Positions 37,828 to 48,415 of a stretch of DNA of 48,415 nt are shown piece by piece (positions within the stretch are counted from its first letter, which is position 1; every line of letters begins with the position of its first letter). Origin of the DNA: Darksidea phi (taxonomy: Eukaryota; Ascomycota; Dothideomycetes; Pleosporales; Lentitheciaceae); the NCBI GenBank assembly GCA_030770425.1, contig JASJFT010000288.1:1-48415 (forward strand), read 5' to 3'. Under the pieces are notes generated by a model. The model was not told the DNA's origin and ran no database searches. It worked only from the letters and a program-made list of their open reading frames with translations. Position numbers and translations under genes: made by a program.

Positions 37828-38041
37828 ATCTATTAGACTAGAATAGAAAGAAGAGTTAAATAAAAAGATAATAGAATTAGAAGTTTTACTATAGTCCTAA
37901 GGCTTAATCGATAATATCTAAATATAATAAATACTAAATATTATAAACGGATATATATAGACTTAAGATAATATAATAGTATATTAGATAAAGTAATTAG
38001 GATAAGTAATAATAGTATTATAAACTAATACTAGATAATAA

Positions 38042-38165
38042 TAGGAGATTCCTAAAAGGAAAACGCTTAGCTAGAATATTTTAGAAATTCTAATAAAAGG
38101 AATTATAGGGAATTCCTAAAAGAGAAGTATATAACTAGAATATTTAGAAATCTTAGTATAAGATT
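38042..38165 (+). repeat. Imperfect direct repeat of about 60 bp in the leader of H
   Basis: Units at 38042-38105 and 38106-38165 share CCTAAAAG, CTAGAATATT and TTAGAAATC/TC in order. The second begins with the palindrome GGAATTCC. Small indels separate the copies. Confidence 0.6.
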
Positions 38166-38639
38166 AAAAGAGGGCGGTATAGCTATACGACTTCCTATCG
38201 GATCTTACTTATTAGTAGAAAGAGAAAAAGGATATAATAAAGTAAACTACTAGTACTATAGCGTAGTTATTAGATTAAAAGGCTAATACTAGTATTAGTA
38301 GATAAAATAATAATACTAATTAGCTTATAAAGATAGAGGAAGTAAATAAGAGTAATACCTTTTAAAAGATTAAGAGTACTAAGTATACCTTCTTATTATT
38401 ATTACTATACTTAGTCGAAACTTTATTAGTTAATATTTAAAATAGTACCTATTAACTTTAAGTAGTTATCCTTTAAATATCCCTAGTTAAGTAATTAACT
38501 ACTTCTTAAATAAGAAGAAAACTCGTTTAATAAAGAAAAAGGAAAGATTTCTAAGGTTAAAGACTTATTATTTATTAATATACCTACTAGTACTTCGAAG
38601 TAAGACTAGTCTAAAAAAGAAGAAAGTAAAAAGAAGAAT

Positions 38640-40260
38640 AAGAAGATAAAGTATAATTAGAAGGAAAGATATTTAATCTAATTAATTTAGAAGAAATTAG
38701 AGAAGAAGGATATCTAAGAGAGTCGTTAGTTCTATATTAGAATTAGTAAAGTTAGCTTAGATAATAGCTTTAAAAGTAAGGATAAGTTAGATAATAATAA
38801 AGATAATATAATAGACTATAAGCTTTACTATCTAAAACTCTAAAAGAAGAAGTTTAAGAAGCTATTAGTACTGGTATTTAACTTATTAACCTTTAGAGTA
38901 GCTACTATTCTAATTATAAACTAATTCTAGTAATTAATTAGTAAAAGAATAAATATCTATTTTTTATTTTTACTACGTAATTTTAATATATTATTATTTA
39001 CTAATATAGATATTATATAGTTCCTAAAGGACTATAAGTTTAGTATAGATAAAGTAGAGTAGAATAAGTAAAATAAGAAGAAGTTTCTTCTCTATTTCTA
39101 TAATTTATTTTAAAGAGTATATATTATTAAGATATATTATTATATATCTCTAATATAAAGTTAGATTATATTTAAATTAGTACTCTAGAAGAAATATACT
39201 AGTAAAGATATTAAATAGTAGAAGACTATTTATATCTTCCTCGAATTATAGCTAGTAGAGATCTATTAGTTATTTCTTTTACTTAATAAATACTATTACT
39301 AGTTCTTAATATATAGTAGTAAAGTATTAAACTAATTATAGATTATAAAGATTAAGCTTAGATAGCTATTCTTTAAAGAATTAAAGTATAATAACTAGAT
39401 AATAATTATATTTAGTATAGATAAGAAGTACTAACTAGTTAATAGAAACGTATATTTCTTTAAGTTAAAGAAGATATATTAATATCTCTAATTATTATAT
39501 AAATAGGAAGAAGTTATACTCGTATTAAGCCTAGATACTAGTCTAATAGCTAGCTAGCTAGTATATAAGAAGATTAAAGCTTATACTAAATAGTAGCTTC
39601 TCTACTTAATTAAGTTTATATATTCTTAGTAATAAAAGCCTATAGTACTATTAGGAAGACTAATAGTAATTACTTAACTATTATTTAATTCTTAGATTAA
39701 GTAGCTTATTAATAATATAAAAGAATTAGTTTTAACTTAATAGTAATTTAATATTTAGTAATAGAGTACTCTTATAACCTAATTAGTATTCGTATAAGAG
39801 AATAATTAGTACTATACTTTTTATAAGTTAGTTAAATCTACCCTTTATCTTAAGTATAATAACGAATTATATATAAACTTCTATAATTAGATATAAAATC
39901 TAAAGGTAGATATATAAATAATTAGTAATTAGAAGTTCTAGAAGGTAGAATATATTATTTATAGGTTAATAGACTATTAAATTTAAGAATATCTTTTATA
40001 AAGGAAGCTTCTTAATAATAGTTAGTATTATAAGAAGAAGAATAAGGAGACTAGCTAATTCGAATAGTACTACGGTCTATTTTATCTTTATAAAGAGAAG
40101 CTTTATAACTAAAGATTCTATACTACCCTTAATAATATATAGAAGTATTTTATTTTTTAGATAATAGAGTACTATAGAGTAACTAATATAGAGTTAATAA
40201 GACTATTTACTAATATAAAAGAACTTAATAGAAAGAAGAACTACCTAGTAACTAGTAATA
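38640..40260 (+). pseudogene. gag of element H
   Basis: In the 0 mod 3 frame, 38997-39230 reads F-T-N-I-D-I-I-x-F-L-K-D-Y near its start. Then come K-V-E-x-N-K at about 39051, K-K-K-F-L-L near 39075, and Y-T-S-K-D-I near 39200. This order (target-binding loop, F-L-x-x-Y-E, K-x-F-x-R-x-x, F-T-S-K-D) is that of capsid proteins of fungal gypsy elements. C-terminal readings are long and polar. Stops are TAA/TAG only, with no ATG. Domain assignment is by eye, without a profile search. Confidence 0.6.
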
Positions 40261-41049
40261 ACGCGAATACTATTAAAATAGTAAATAATACTACTAATAA
40301 TAGATTATTAACCCTTAAGAAGGAAGATTTAAAGAAGGCTACGACTTTCTATTATACGCTATAAGAGTAACTAGTAATTAAAAGTACTAAAGTATTATTA
40401 ATAAAAGTAAATAATATTAAAATAAAAGACTAGAATTACCCTTTTATAGTAATTAATAAGGTATTAGATAGTCGTATCGTAAAGCTAAAGCTAAAAGTAA
40501 AGATTAAGAATATTAAGCCTATTAATTTTCTAGTAGAGGAAGCTAATAAGATAGAATAGTATTAATAAGTAATTAAGAAGTTCTATAGTTCTATCCCTAT
40601 ATTTAATTTAAATAAAAAAATTATAATAGATATAATAAGATAACCTCTAGATTAAAGAGTAGTATTAAAAGTCTTAAGTTCGTAGACTATTCGGGTAAAC
40701 TAGAAATCTTAACTAATTATTAAAAGGAAGCTATTAAAGATAGTAACTATATAAACGTCTACTAATAAAAAGTTAATATATATAGTTTAATAACTAATAA
40801 TAAGTTTAATTCTAGCTACTACCCTCTAATAGAAAGTCTATAGACTAACTATAACTATACTATTATCTTAGAATTAGATTATTAATACTACGTTAAAACT
40901 ACTTAATACTACTAAGTAAGTAAGAAGTTAAAGCTCTACTAGTAGATCGGGAGAGGTATATACTATAGATAAGATATATATTATAGATAGAAAAGAAGTA
41001 ATAGTAGACTTAGATTTATTTATATTAATAAAGCTTTAGGCTTTAAACC

Positions 41050-42000
41050 TATATTTAACTTAATAAGTTAAGAAGGTACTTAAAGTATAAGTAGCTTAAT
41101 ATTATAATATCTAAGAAACTAAAGATAGCTATAATAATAAGTTAGACTATATTATAATAAATAAATATAAATATCTTAAAGATTAACTTAGAGTAATAAC
41201 TATAAAATTAAAGATTCTAATCTACTAGATTATTATTATAGATAATCTTTATAAAGTAATTCTTAATAGTAATATAAAGTTAAATATAATATATCTTTCT
41301 ATTATATAAGTATTAAATATCTATATTTAAAATAAAGACTAAGATTATCTTCTACTTAAAGAGTATACTAAAATAGTTACTATTAATAGATTAGTAGATA
41401 AGTATATAGAAATAGTCTATAATATACTAGTAATAATCGGTACTATTATTATATCTACTTATTTTAAGGTTATAAGAAACGTTTAAAGGTTATTAATACT
41501 AGATATTCTCTAGTATATAGTTATATATTTAGAGATAAAATTTACTCTAATAGATTATTATTATTATAAAATTACTACGTTAGACGGGTAAAAGACTATT
41601 TTATTCCTTAGATTAGATTTAATCTTAATAATTAATTATAAAGTAGACGATAATTCTTTAAAAAAAGTCTAAGGAGTATATCTTTTAAGATAGTATATTC
41701 CCTATTTTATTAATACTTAGAACTTTAACTACTAGAAAATTAGAAGATATCTAATAGAGATATAAAGAGTAGTAGTAATATTAATTTAAATAACTTAGAT
41801 AACTATAACTATAGTATTAATAAAGTAAAGATTAAGAATATATTAGTTTTTACTAAAGCTAATACTATCGACTTTCTATTAGAAGAAGAGGGTACTAAAA
41901 TAGTAGAAGAGGATAAAGAAAAGAAGGGTACTAAGGAGGTAGAAGAAGATATAGAGGAGGAAGAGAAGGAAGAGAAGAATAAAGGAGGAATAAAGGTACT
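41050..42000 (+). pseudogene. Protease-like region and charged tail of element H
   Basis: The same frame as gag has I-I-D-N-L-x-K-V-I-L-N near 41235, a position and pattern fitting an aspartic protease active site (L-I-D-x-G/S-A) after Gly-to-Asn type changes, followed by I-I-Y-L at about 41289. From 41881 the sequence becomes a purine-rich tract coding Glu/Lys-rich readings. Assignment to protease is tentative. Confidence 0.4.
41881..41993 (+). repeat. Purine-rich tract (GAA/GAG-rich)
   Basis: About 113 bases with very few pyrimidines, mostly AGAAGAAG-, GGAGGAAG- and GAGAAGG-type words. In the 2 mod 3 frame it reads as an acidic/lysine low-complexity segment. Such tracts resist this kind of mutation because they have no C on the top strand and no TpG. 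Confidence 0.75.
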
Positions 42001-42189
42001 AGTACCTTAATAGTAGACGACTAATAGAGAAGTAGATAAAGTAAAGATATTAGAAGTATTAATAATTAGTTAGTATTAGTAGTATTTTAAATAGAGCGGG
42101 TTAATTTATCTAAATAATTATAATAAAGAGTTAGATTAAGATTTAGGTCCTAATATTAAAGTTAAGCGAATACTTTTAGAAATAAGCTA

Positions 42190-42407
42190 GTATACTATAA
42201 GAAGAAATTAGTATTCTTAATAATAAGTATTACGGTATAGATATACTAAGGTTAAGATAGAATATAAGTTATACTATAAAGGGCTAATATTAAGATAAGT
42301 AGGGACTATATATACCTAATATAATAAGATCTAATAAAGGGAGTACTATAACTATAGGTATAGTATATAATAGATATAAATAATTATAAGTTAGTACTAT
42401 AATAGTA
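42190..42407 (-). repeat. 3' LTR of element I (lower border approximate)
   Basis: On the minus strand it starts at 42407 with TACTATTATAG, right after the polypurine tract, and includes a TATATATAG TATA-like stretch (plus-strand CTATATATA near 42307-42315). Without the other LTR the far end is a guess. Confidence 0.45.
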
Positions 42408-42417
42408 CCCCTTCTCT
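42408..42417 (-). other. Polypurine tract of element I
   Basis: CCCCTTCTCT on the plus strand, AGAGAAGGGG on the minus strand, next to the LTR start. It fixes the orientation of I. Confidence 0.65.
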
Positions 42418-42559
42418 AAATAGTTATTCGTCTTAAATAGCTCTATAAAAAGAAAATTTACTAATATTAGTATCCTTTAAATCTATTTTAGGGTAGGTTT
42501 ATTTAGGTAATTATTATAAAATTAGTAGACTATACTCTCTTAACCTTTTAGGTTAGATA

Positions 42560-45500
42560 CTAGCTACTAGATAATAAAGTAGTATTTCTATTTAACTAAG
42601 TATATTAGTTATTATAGATCTTTATTATAGTAATCTAGTAGGAACTCGAATTTCTATTATTTAATTAGCTCTTCTATTTTATTCTCTTATTTAAGTATTC
42701 TTCCTCTAAGGTATTAGAACTTAACTTCGTTTATTACGTTTTATTCTAGAAGTTCTTAAGAAAAGTATTTTAGTTAGAGTAATAAGTTATAAAATACTAA
42801 GAATATTTTTATAATTATTAGAAGTTCTAGGGTATATACTCGATTATAAACTTTTAGAACTTTAAATAAACCTACTATCTTATTATCTTCTTTTTTTATT
42901 AGTCTATTAGTTTTTATATTTTTTATATTTATAAAGACCTTATCTTTTATAGTAAATCTTAATATATCTTCTTATTTCTTATTTATATAATATTTATAGT
43001 ATTCGATAGATTATTTAGTAATAGCTTTTAGCTAAGTAATAATATAATTAAATCTATTAATAGTATTATTTACTTTAAAGAATTCTCGTTATTAGAATAG
43101 AAATAGATTTAGTAGTATTAATTAGTTAGACTTAACTCTAAGTTTCGGGTAGAACCTATAATTAATAAAGAATAGAGAAATACTAGTTATTTTAAAGATA
43201 ATATTATTTATAGTAAATTCTATAAGAAGAAGCTATTATACTTAGTTATTCTAATAGAAATTTATAAATATTTAGAGGTATACTTTAATACTACTATTTA
43301 CTTACTTAGTCTAGCTATTAGTCTTAGAGTAGAATAATAAGGAGTATTTTAATATAATCCTAAGCCTTATAAATAATTAGTTCTAAAACTATAATATAAA
43401 CTAGGTTCCTTAATTAAATAGAATATTATTAGGGTAATTATAAAGGGAGTAAACTTAAGATATAAAAATATTAACTAACTTAAATATATCGATTTTTCTA
43501 ATAGAAATAATATAGTATATCTTTATAAGCTTATAGACTATAATAAGAATATATTTATATATATAGTTATACTACTATAATTCTAGAAGTAGGGTAATAT
43601 AGTTAATAGAGATATTAAACTATATCTAAAATAGAACTAGTAGAGACTTAAGAAATTCTTAAAATAATAATCTAGAATTTTTAGTTTAGACGTAGAGTTT
43701 ATATACTTAGATATAGGTTTTAATATTATATATTATATATAGTTACTAATAGTTTTAAATAACTAGTTCTATTATTTTAATCTATCCCGAATATCTAGTA
43801 GATATAGAATTATATATTTAGTATAAGATTTATATATAAAGTTTATTATAGGGTAATATAAAGAGATATTCTTAATACTATATATAATCTTAGTAAAGTA
43901 TAAAGTCTAGTATTAGTACTCGTATAATTTTTTAAAGGTATTTTAGCTAGTATTTTATACTTAAGTCTAAGAGGGTAGTAATTATTTTTATAGTTATTAG
44001 TATAGTAGAGTATATAGAGTTAATTAGTTTATTAATAAATTAATTTATAATAAGAAGGATTAGTAGTACTACACTTATAGGGGTTTAGTCGAGGAGGTCT
44101 TTTAAAACTTTATTACTAAGAACTTCTAGTAGAAGGACTATTTATAGTCTATTTTTTATTTTATTATTAAAATTATTATTCTTATTTAATCGATCTTTTA
44201 GTATTCTACTTAGTATATCTAGCCGTATAGCTTTTAAGCCTAGTTAATAAATAATTCTAAAATTAAATTATAATAGGAACTTTAACTAGTAAATCTAGTA
44301 TTATAATAATATCTTTATAGTTATAAAGTATTCTAGATTCTTATAGTTAGTAATAATTTTAAATAGTTCTATAGTTCTTTAGAGTTCTAGTTACTATTCT
44401 TTTAAGAACTTAATAATTATTAGTAATTCTTTATTATAGATCTTATAATTATATTTAATAGTATTATATTTACTTAAAAAGTAGATAATTATATATAGAA
44501 TACTATTATTATTATATTAAAAGAGGATACCTCCTAATACTTAATTAGAAGTATTAATTTCTAGGACTATCTTCTTAGTAAAGTCGTATATTACTAGTAC
44601 TAGTACTATAGTAAAGGAATTCTTAAGTAATTTAAAGACGATTATCTATTTAATAGTCTAATTTTATAGTATATTCTTATATAGAAGTTTATTAAATAGG
44701 GTATATATCTTTAAGAAGTCTTAAATAAAGTATTAGTAAAAGTTTATAAAGTTTAGAAATTTCTATAAAGTTTTTAAATAAGGGGATTATATCTATTTTA
44801 AAATTATAGTAACTTTTTTAAAGTCTATTTTAATATTATTAGAGAAGATAATAAGTTTAAGGTATTTAGTCTTTATAATCTTAAACTTATATTTATAGAT
44901 ATTAATTTAAAAACTAATATTAATTAATCTCTAAACTACTTCTTAAATATACTTTTAATACTTTTTTCTATTTTTTAAGTAAACTAAGATATTATTAAGA
45001 TATATAGTATAAATATAGTCTAATAGATTATAAAGGATATAATTAATATAATTCTAAAAGAATACTAGTACGTTATAAAAGTTAAAGAGTATAATTAAGA
45101 TTTTAAAAAGTCTAAAATATATAATAAATATTATTTTCTATTTATATTCTTTAGTAATATATAATTTATTAAAAATAATAATAATATTAAGTTTAATATA
45201 TACTTTTATATTATAGAGGGCGTTAAGGATTTCTTAAATAAGGGGTAGTAAGTAGTAGTTCTTAATAGTAATATAATTTAGACTTTTATAGTCTTAATAT
45301 ATACGTACTCCTTTATCTAGTTTTACTATTAGAAGTAGAGGGGTAGTATATTATATATAGGATTTCTAAATAAAATCCTTATCTAAATTATTATCTAACT
45401 ATTTACGTATAATATAAAGTTTAAATAGAAAAAAAGATTAATTTTTTTAATATAGGGGTTTTTTATCTAGGATAATATTAATCTTATAATCCTATACTTA

Positions 45501-48300
45501 TCTTAGTAGAAGTTCGTCTACTTTTCTAAAAAGAAATTTAATAACTATATTTTTTAATTATTTTAGAAGTTTCTTTTTTAGCTCGTCGTTAAATAGGGGT
45601 AGTTTTCCTACTAGAAATTTATTAATATCTAATTCTTTAATATCTTAAAGGTATAGGGTATATTTATAGTTAGTAAGGAATTTATAAAATTATAGTAGAA
45701 ACTTATTTAGAAGATTTATTATAATTTTATTATTTAGGATACTTTTAAATTCTTCTTTAGTAAGGTTTAGAATTTAGTCTTCTTTATTCTTTAGTAATAT
45801 TTTAAGTACTTAGTCTAGCTTATTCTATATAATATAAGTAGTTTTTATCTTAGATTATTTATAGAATTATATAAAGGTTATAACTTATATAAGATAAATA
45901 TTAAAGAAATTAAAAAGCTTATAATTTAGTTTAGTTAATAAGAGAATACTAAGTAACGGTAGTAGTTCTTTCTTAAATTTCTTTAAATTAACTCGGTATT
46001 CTTCTACTTATATAACTAGTAGTAGTTTAGTTATAGTATAATTTTATATTATAATTACTTAATATTCTAGAATTTTTCTATATTTAGTATCTAAGTTTCT
46101 TATTTTATAGTAGGGGCGGCCTAGTATAAGTTTAAGGGGTAGGTTTATTAAAGTCTCTCTATTTAGTTAATAAAGATTATACTTATTAATATCTTTAATA
46201 TATAAAGATAGTTAATAATTTATTATATTAGTATATAGCTTAAGACGTAGTAGTTTAGTTTTATCTAATATATTTTTACTAGGAGGAGTAGTTAAGAAAG
46301 CTACTTATATAACTTTAGTTCTATAATAGTAGTATTTCTAATAATACTAAGAATTTATATTAATTATTATTAATATTTAGTTAATAAATAGATTATATTT
46401 CTAAAATTAAGAAAGACTAAGAATAATAGAAGTATTTTAGACTAGATTAGTAATATAGAGTAAGTATTTTTTATAGTAGTTTCTAACTTATATAGATAAG
46501 ATAGTATATTAAATAAGTATATTACTTATATAATTATTAACTAATAAGAGTTTCCTTAGAAAGAATATAATATAGGTATTAATAATATATTTTTAAATAA
46601 AGGTTTAATTAAGAAAGGTAATAGCTAAGTATCTACTATTAATAAGACTTTATATATTAATAGTAGTATATATAAGTAAGAAAGAAGTATAAATAAATAA
46701 TAATTTATTATTTATAAATTTAAGTTAAAGGGAGGTCTTTTTACTTAAAATAGTCTAAATCTAGTATAGTTACTTATCTAATAATTCTTCTCTATTTAAC
46801 CTCTAGTTATAATAATAATTAAAAGTTATATATTTTTTAAGTTATTAATATAAGAGATACTTATAGAGGGTAATATTAAGTTAACTAGTATATTAGTATA
46901 AGAGGCTTTAGTCTTAGATATAAAGGTTTTAGTTCTAGTATATTTTTAGAATTAATCTATAGTATAGTTAAAGAAGGGATTATTAAATAGATATTAGTAG
47001 GAGAATTAGTTATTAGTATTCTAGTTATTATATTAAAGCTAGGAGTAGTCGTATTAAGATTATATATATTAGTTCTAGGTCTACTAGTATTAGGGGTATT
47101 AAGACTAAGTACGTGTTATTTATTAATTCTAAGATATTTATTATATAGCTTATCCTTAGTTCTAGGTTTTACTAAATTACTTATTATTTTTTTTCTTTTC
47201 TTTATATATATTCTTATAGTAGCCTAGTTTACTATAATAGAAGTAGGTATTAGTAGTCTTATATTCTTTATAAGAGGTATATAGAGTATATATTATATTT
47301 AGAATTATAGGATTACTAGTATAGATTAGAACTATTATTAAAGAAGAAAATATAGATATAAAGACTAACTAGAGGATATTACTTAACTAGTTATTATTTA
47401 GACGAAGGCTAGTATATATACTCTTAATATATTTTTCTATTTATTTTCTTTTTTAGATTTATATAAAGAGCTTTATCTATTCTTTATAGTCTATATAGTT
47501 TAGTTATTTTTCTTAAAAAACGACTATAGTATCTAGTATAGTAGAGACTTTAGTATATAAGACTTAGACTTTTTCTATATTAGTTTTTTCTATATTAGTT
47601 TTTTCTACTTTAGTAGCCTATTTATAGAATTTAGTTTAGAAGTCTAAAAATAGTTAACTACCTATAATAACTTTATTAAATATAGTACTTATCTTAATTT
47701 ATTTATTAGAAGTAATATAGTAGGTATTAAGGATTTTCTATAGATTAATAGTAGTTTACTATTTTTATTTAGTTAGGTTATCTAGGTTAGACTATATAAT
47801 ATTAAATTAGTTATAATAGATATTAAGTATATTACTAAATATAAAACTAAAAATATATTAGATATATTTAAATTCTATATTAAAAATTACCCTATTTATA
47901 GTATAGATACTATAGATATTATATTTTTAGTTTTTATACTTAGTTTAGTACTTACTTATAGACTTATTAACTTTATTAAATTTATTAAGATTAGTAGTAA
48001 GATAGTAGTAAGAGATATAAATAAAGGTCTAGATATATAAAATATTATTTTTACTCTAAAGCTAATAAATAACTTAGTATACTTTTTTAAAATCTATAAT
48101 AAGGAAGAAAATATAATATTATACTTCTATATCTAGAGTATTTAGTATAACTTTAATATTATAACGAGTTAAGAAAATAAATTCCTTATTTCTTAGTATA
48201 ATTAATATAGTAAAATTACTTATTACGTCTTCTATTTAAATAAAAAAGACTAATACGGGAACTTAACTAATTATAATAATAAGTTACTTATTCTACTAAT
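42560..48300 (-). pseudogene. Gag-Pol of element I
   Basis: Minus-strand pol is readable from about 46600 down to 42560. The RT box I-Y-L-N-N-I-L-V-Y has its Asp-Asp codons, now Asn-Asn, at 44991-44996, preceded by N-Y-I-N-Y-I-L-Y-x-L-L-D (about 45020-45055). RNase H is at about 44250-44660 (L-E-I-N-T-S-N then V-L-G-G-I-L near 44540; Y-N-K-E-L-L near 44430). The integrase core is about 43260-43560, with I-V-Y-K-L-I-K at its start and T-N-S-x-T-K near 43305-43322, where the catalytic Glu reads Lys. A C-terminal segment with K-N-I-K-T-x-R-L near 42900 resembles the integrase tail. Gag should occupy about 46700-48300 but shows no clear motif. Confidence 0.75.
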
Positions 48301-48325
48301 ATTACTAATTCTTAGTAGCTATAGT

Positions 48326-48415
48326 ATTCTTAGAATTCTTAATATTCTTAGTATTCTTAGTATTCTTAGTATTCTTAGTATTCTTAGTATTCTTAGTATT
48401 CTTAGTATTCTTAGT
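48326..48415 (-). repeat. 9-bp minisatellite, at least 10 copies, running off the window
   Basis: Ten units from 48326; the first two are variants (ATTCTTAGA, ATTCTTAAT) and the last eight are identical ATTCTTAGT. It continues past the end of the window. It lies upstream of the expected gag of I; on the minus strand the 3-codon unit ACTAAGAAT is in a constant frame, so it may have been a repeat at the gag N-terminus or in the leader. Confidence 0.9.

Larger units (their letters stand above)
37545..42190 (+). mobile_element. Element H: gypsy-like element with leader, gag and protease, cut off by I
   Basis: An LTR-like leader, then gag and a protease-like stretch in the same forward frame, then a highly charged tail. 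No RT, RNase H or integrase follows before the minus-strand LTR of I. The missing pol is either beyond the window on the far side of I or deleted. Gag style resembles that of the gypsy group to which E pol belongs, but no E gag is available for comparison. Confidence 0.55.
42190..48415 (-). mobile_element. Element I: Ty3/gypsy retrotransposon on the minus strand, 5' end outside window
   Basis: The minus strand reads gag, RT, RNase H and integrase from right to left, ending in a polypurine tract (plus-strand CCCCTTCTCT at 42408-42417) and a 3' LTR below 42407. The 5' LTR would lie right of the window. It interrupts H, whose forward reading stops where the LTR of I starts. The exact lower border, and so the target duplication, is not visible. 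Confidence 0.8.

Noticed and set aside
1..48415. Open frames of moderate length on both strands as possible host genes
   Set aside because: They lack ATG, contain no Met/Trp/Cys/His/Gln codons and coincide with or shadow retrotransposon domains; none reads as a host protein.
48326..48415. Terminal tandem repeat as a telomere
   Set aside because: The unit ATTCTTAGT does not resemble TTAGGG-type repeats and lies within a minus-strand retroelement.
1..48415. Mitochondrial or AT-rich bacterial/plastid origin
   Set aside because: The content is nested LTR retrotransposons, and the CpA-specific depletion is a nuclear fungal RIP signature; no mitochondrial gene or tRNA is seen.
1..48415. A novel functional system such as defence, toxin or biosynthetic cluster
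   Set aside because: No uninterrupted gene or conserved non-transposon domain was found on either strand.

Overview
The window is AT-rich repeat DNA that looks like heterochromatin from a filamentous ascomycete (Pezizomycotina). It has been saturated by repeat-induced point mutation (RIP, C-to-T favouring CpA). Reading both strands, I found only about 18 CpA/TpG dinucleotides in 48.4 kb, where base composition predicts a few thousand. ATG and CAT therefore seem to be absent on both strands. Every gene-like stretch is littered with TAA/TAG at former CAA, CAG and TGG codons. I see no intact gene, tRNA, rRNA, CRISPR array or host gene. Genus cannot be judged from sequence alone; a centromeric/pericentromeric block or an AT isochore would both fit.

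The content is a nest of LTR retrotransposons. I name them G, E, F, A, C, B, D, H and I. G (1 to about 5130) is a Ty1/copia element entered inside gag, with protease, integrase, RT, RNase H and the start of its 3' LTR. E is an old Ty3/gypsy element whose pol is split in three (about 5131-5801, 14983-15677, 33563-35394). Joining the ends on either side of each insertion gives a continuous RT-RNase H-integrase reading. F (5802-14977) is a likely solo LTR inserted in the RT of E, with TSD AAAAC. A (5995-14580, TSD GTTAA) is a full-length chromovirus-type gypsy inserted in F. C (15678-33562, TSD close to GGAC) is a second chromovirus inserted in the RNase H of E. B (16135-24720, TSD TCTAT) is a sister copy of A, exactly the same length (8586 bp), inserted in C. 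D (27962-29423) is a short LTR element with no RT, also inside C.

Right of E lies an unassigned 2.1-kb stretch (35395-37544), followed by H (about 37545-42190), a gypsy element showing an LTR-like leader, gag and protease. H is cut off by I (about 42190-48415), a gypsy element on the minus strand that runs out of the window into a 9-bp tandem repeat.

Insertion order follows from the nesting: E first, then F, C and G into E, then A into F, and B and D into C. I entered H. Nothing here should still make protein. What is biologically informative is the record of RIP: CpA context emptied, CpT/CpC/CpG contexts partly mutated, reading frames otherwise kept without indels, and two sister elements mutated differently. 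Positions of LTR ends and TSDs come from direct comparison by eye. Domain boundaries are approximate.
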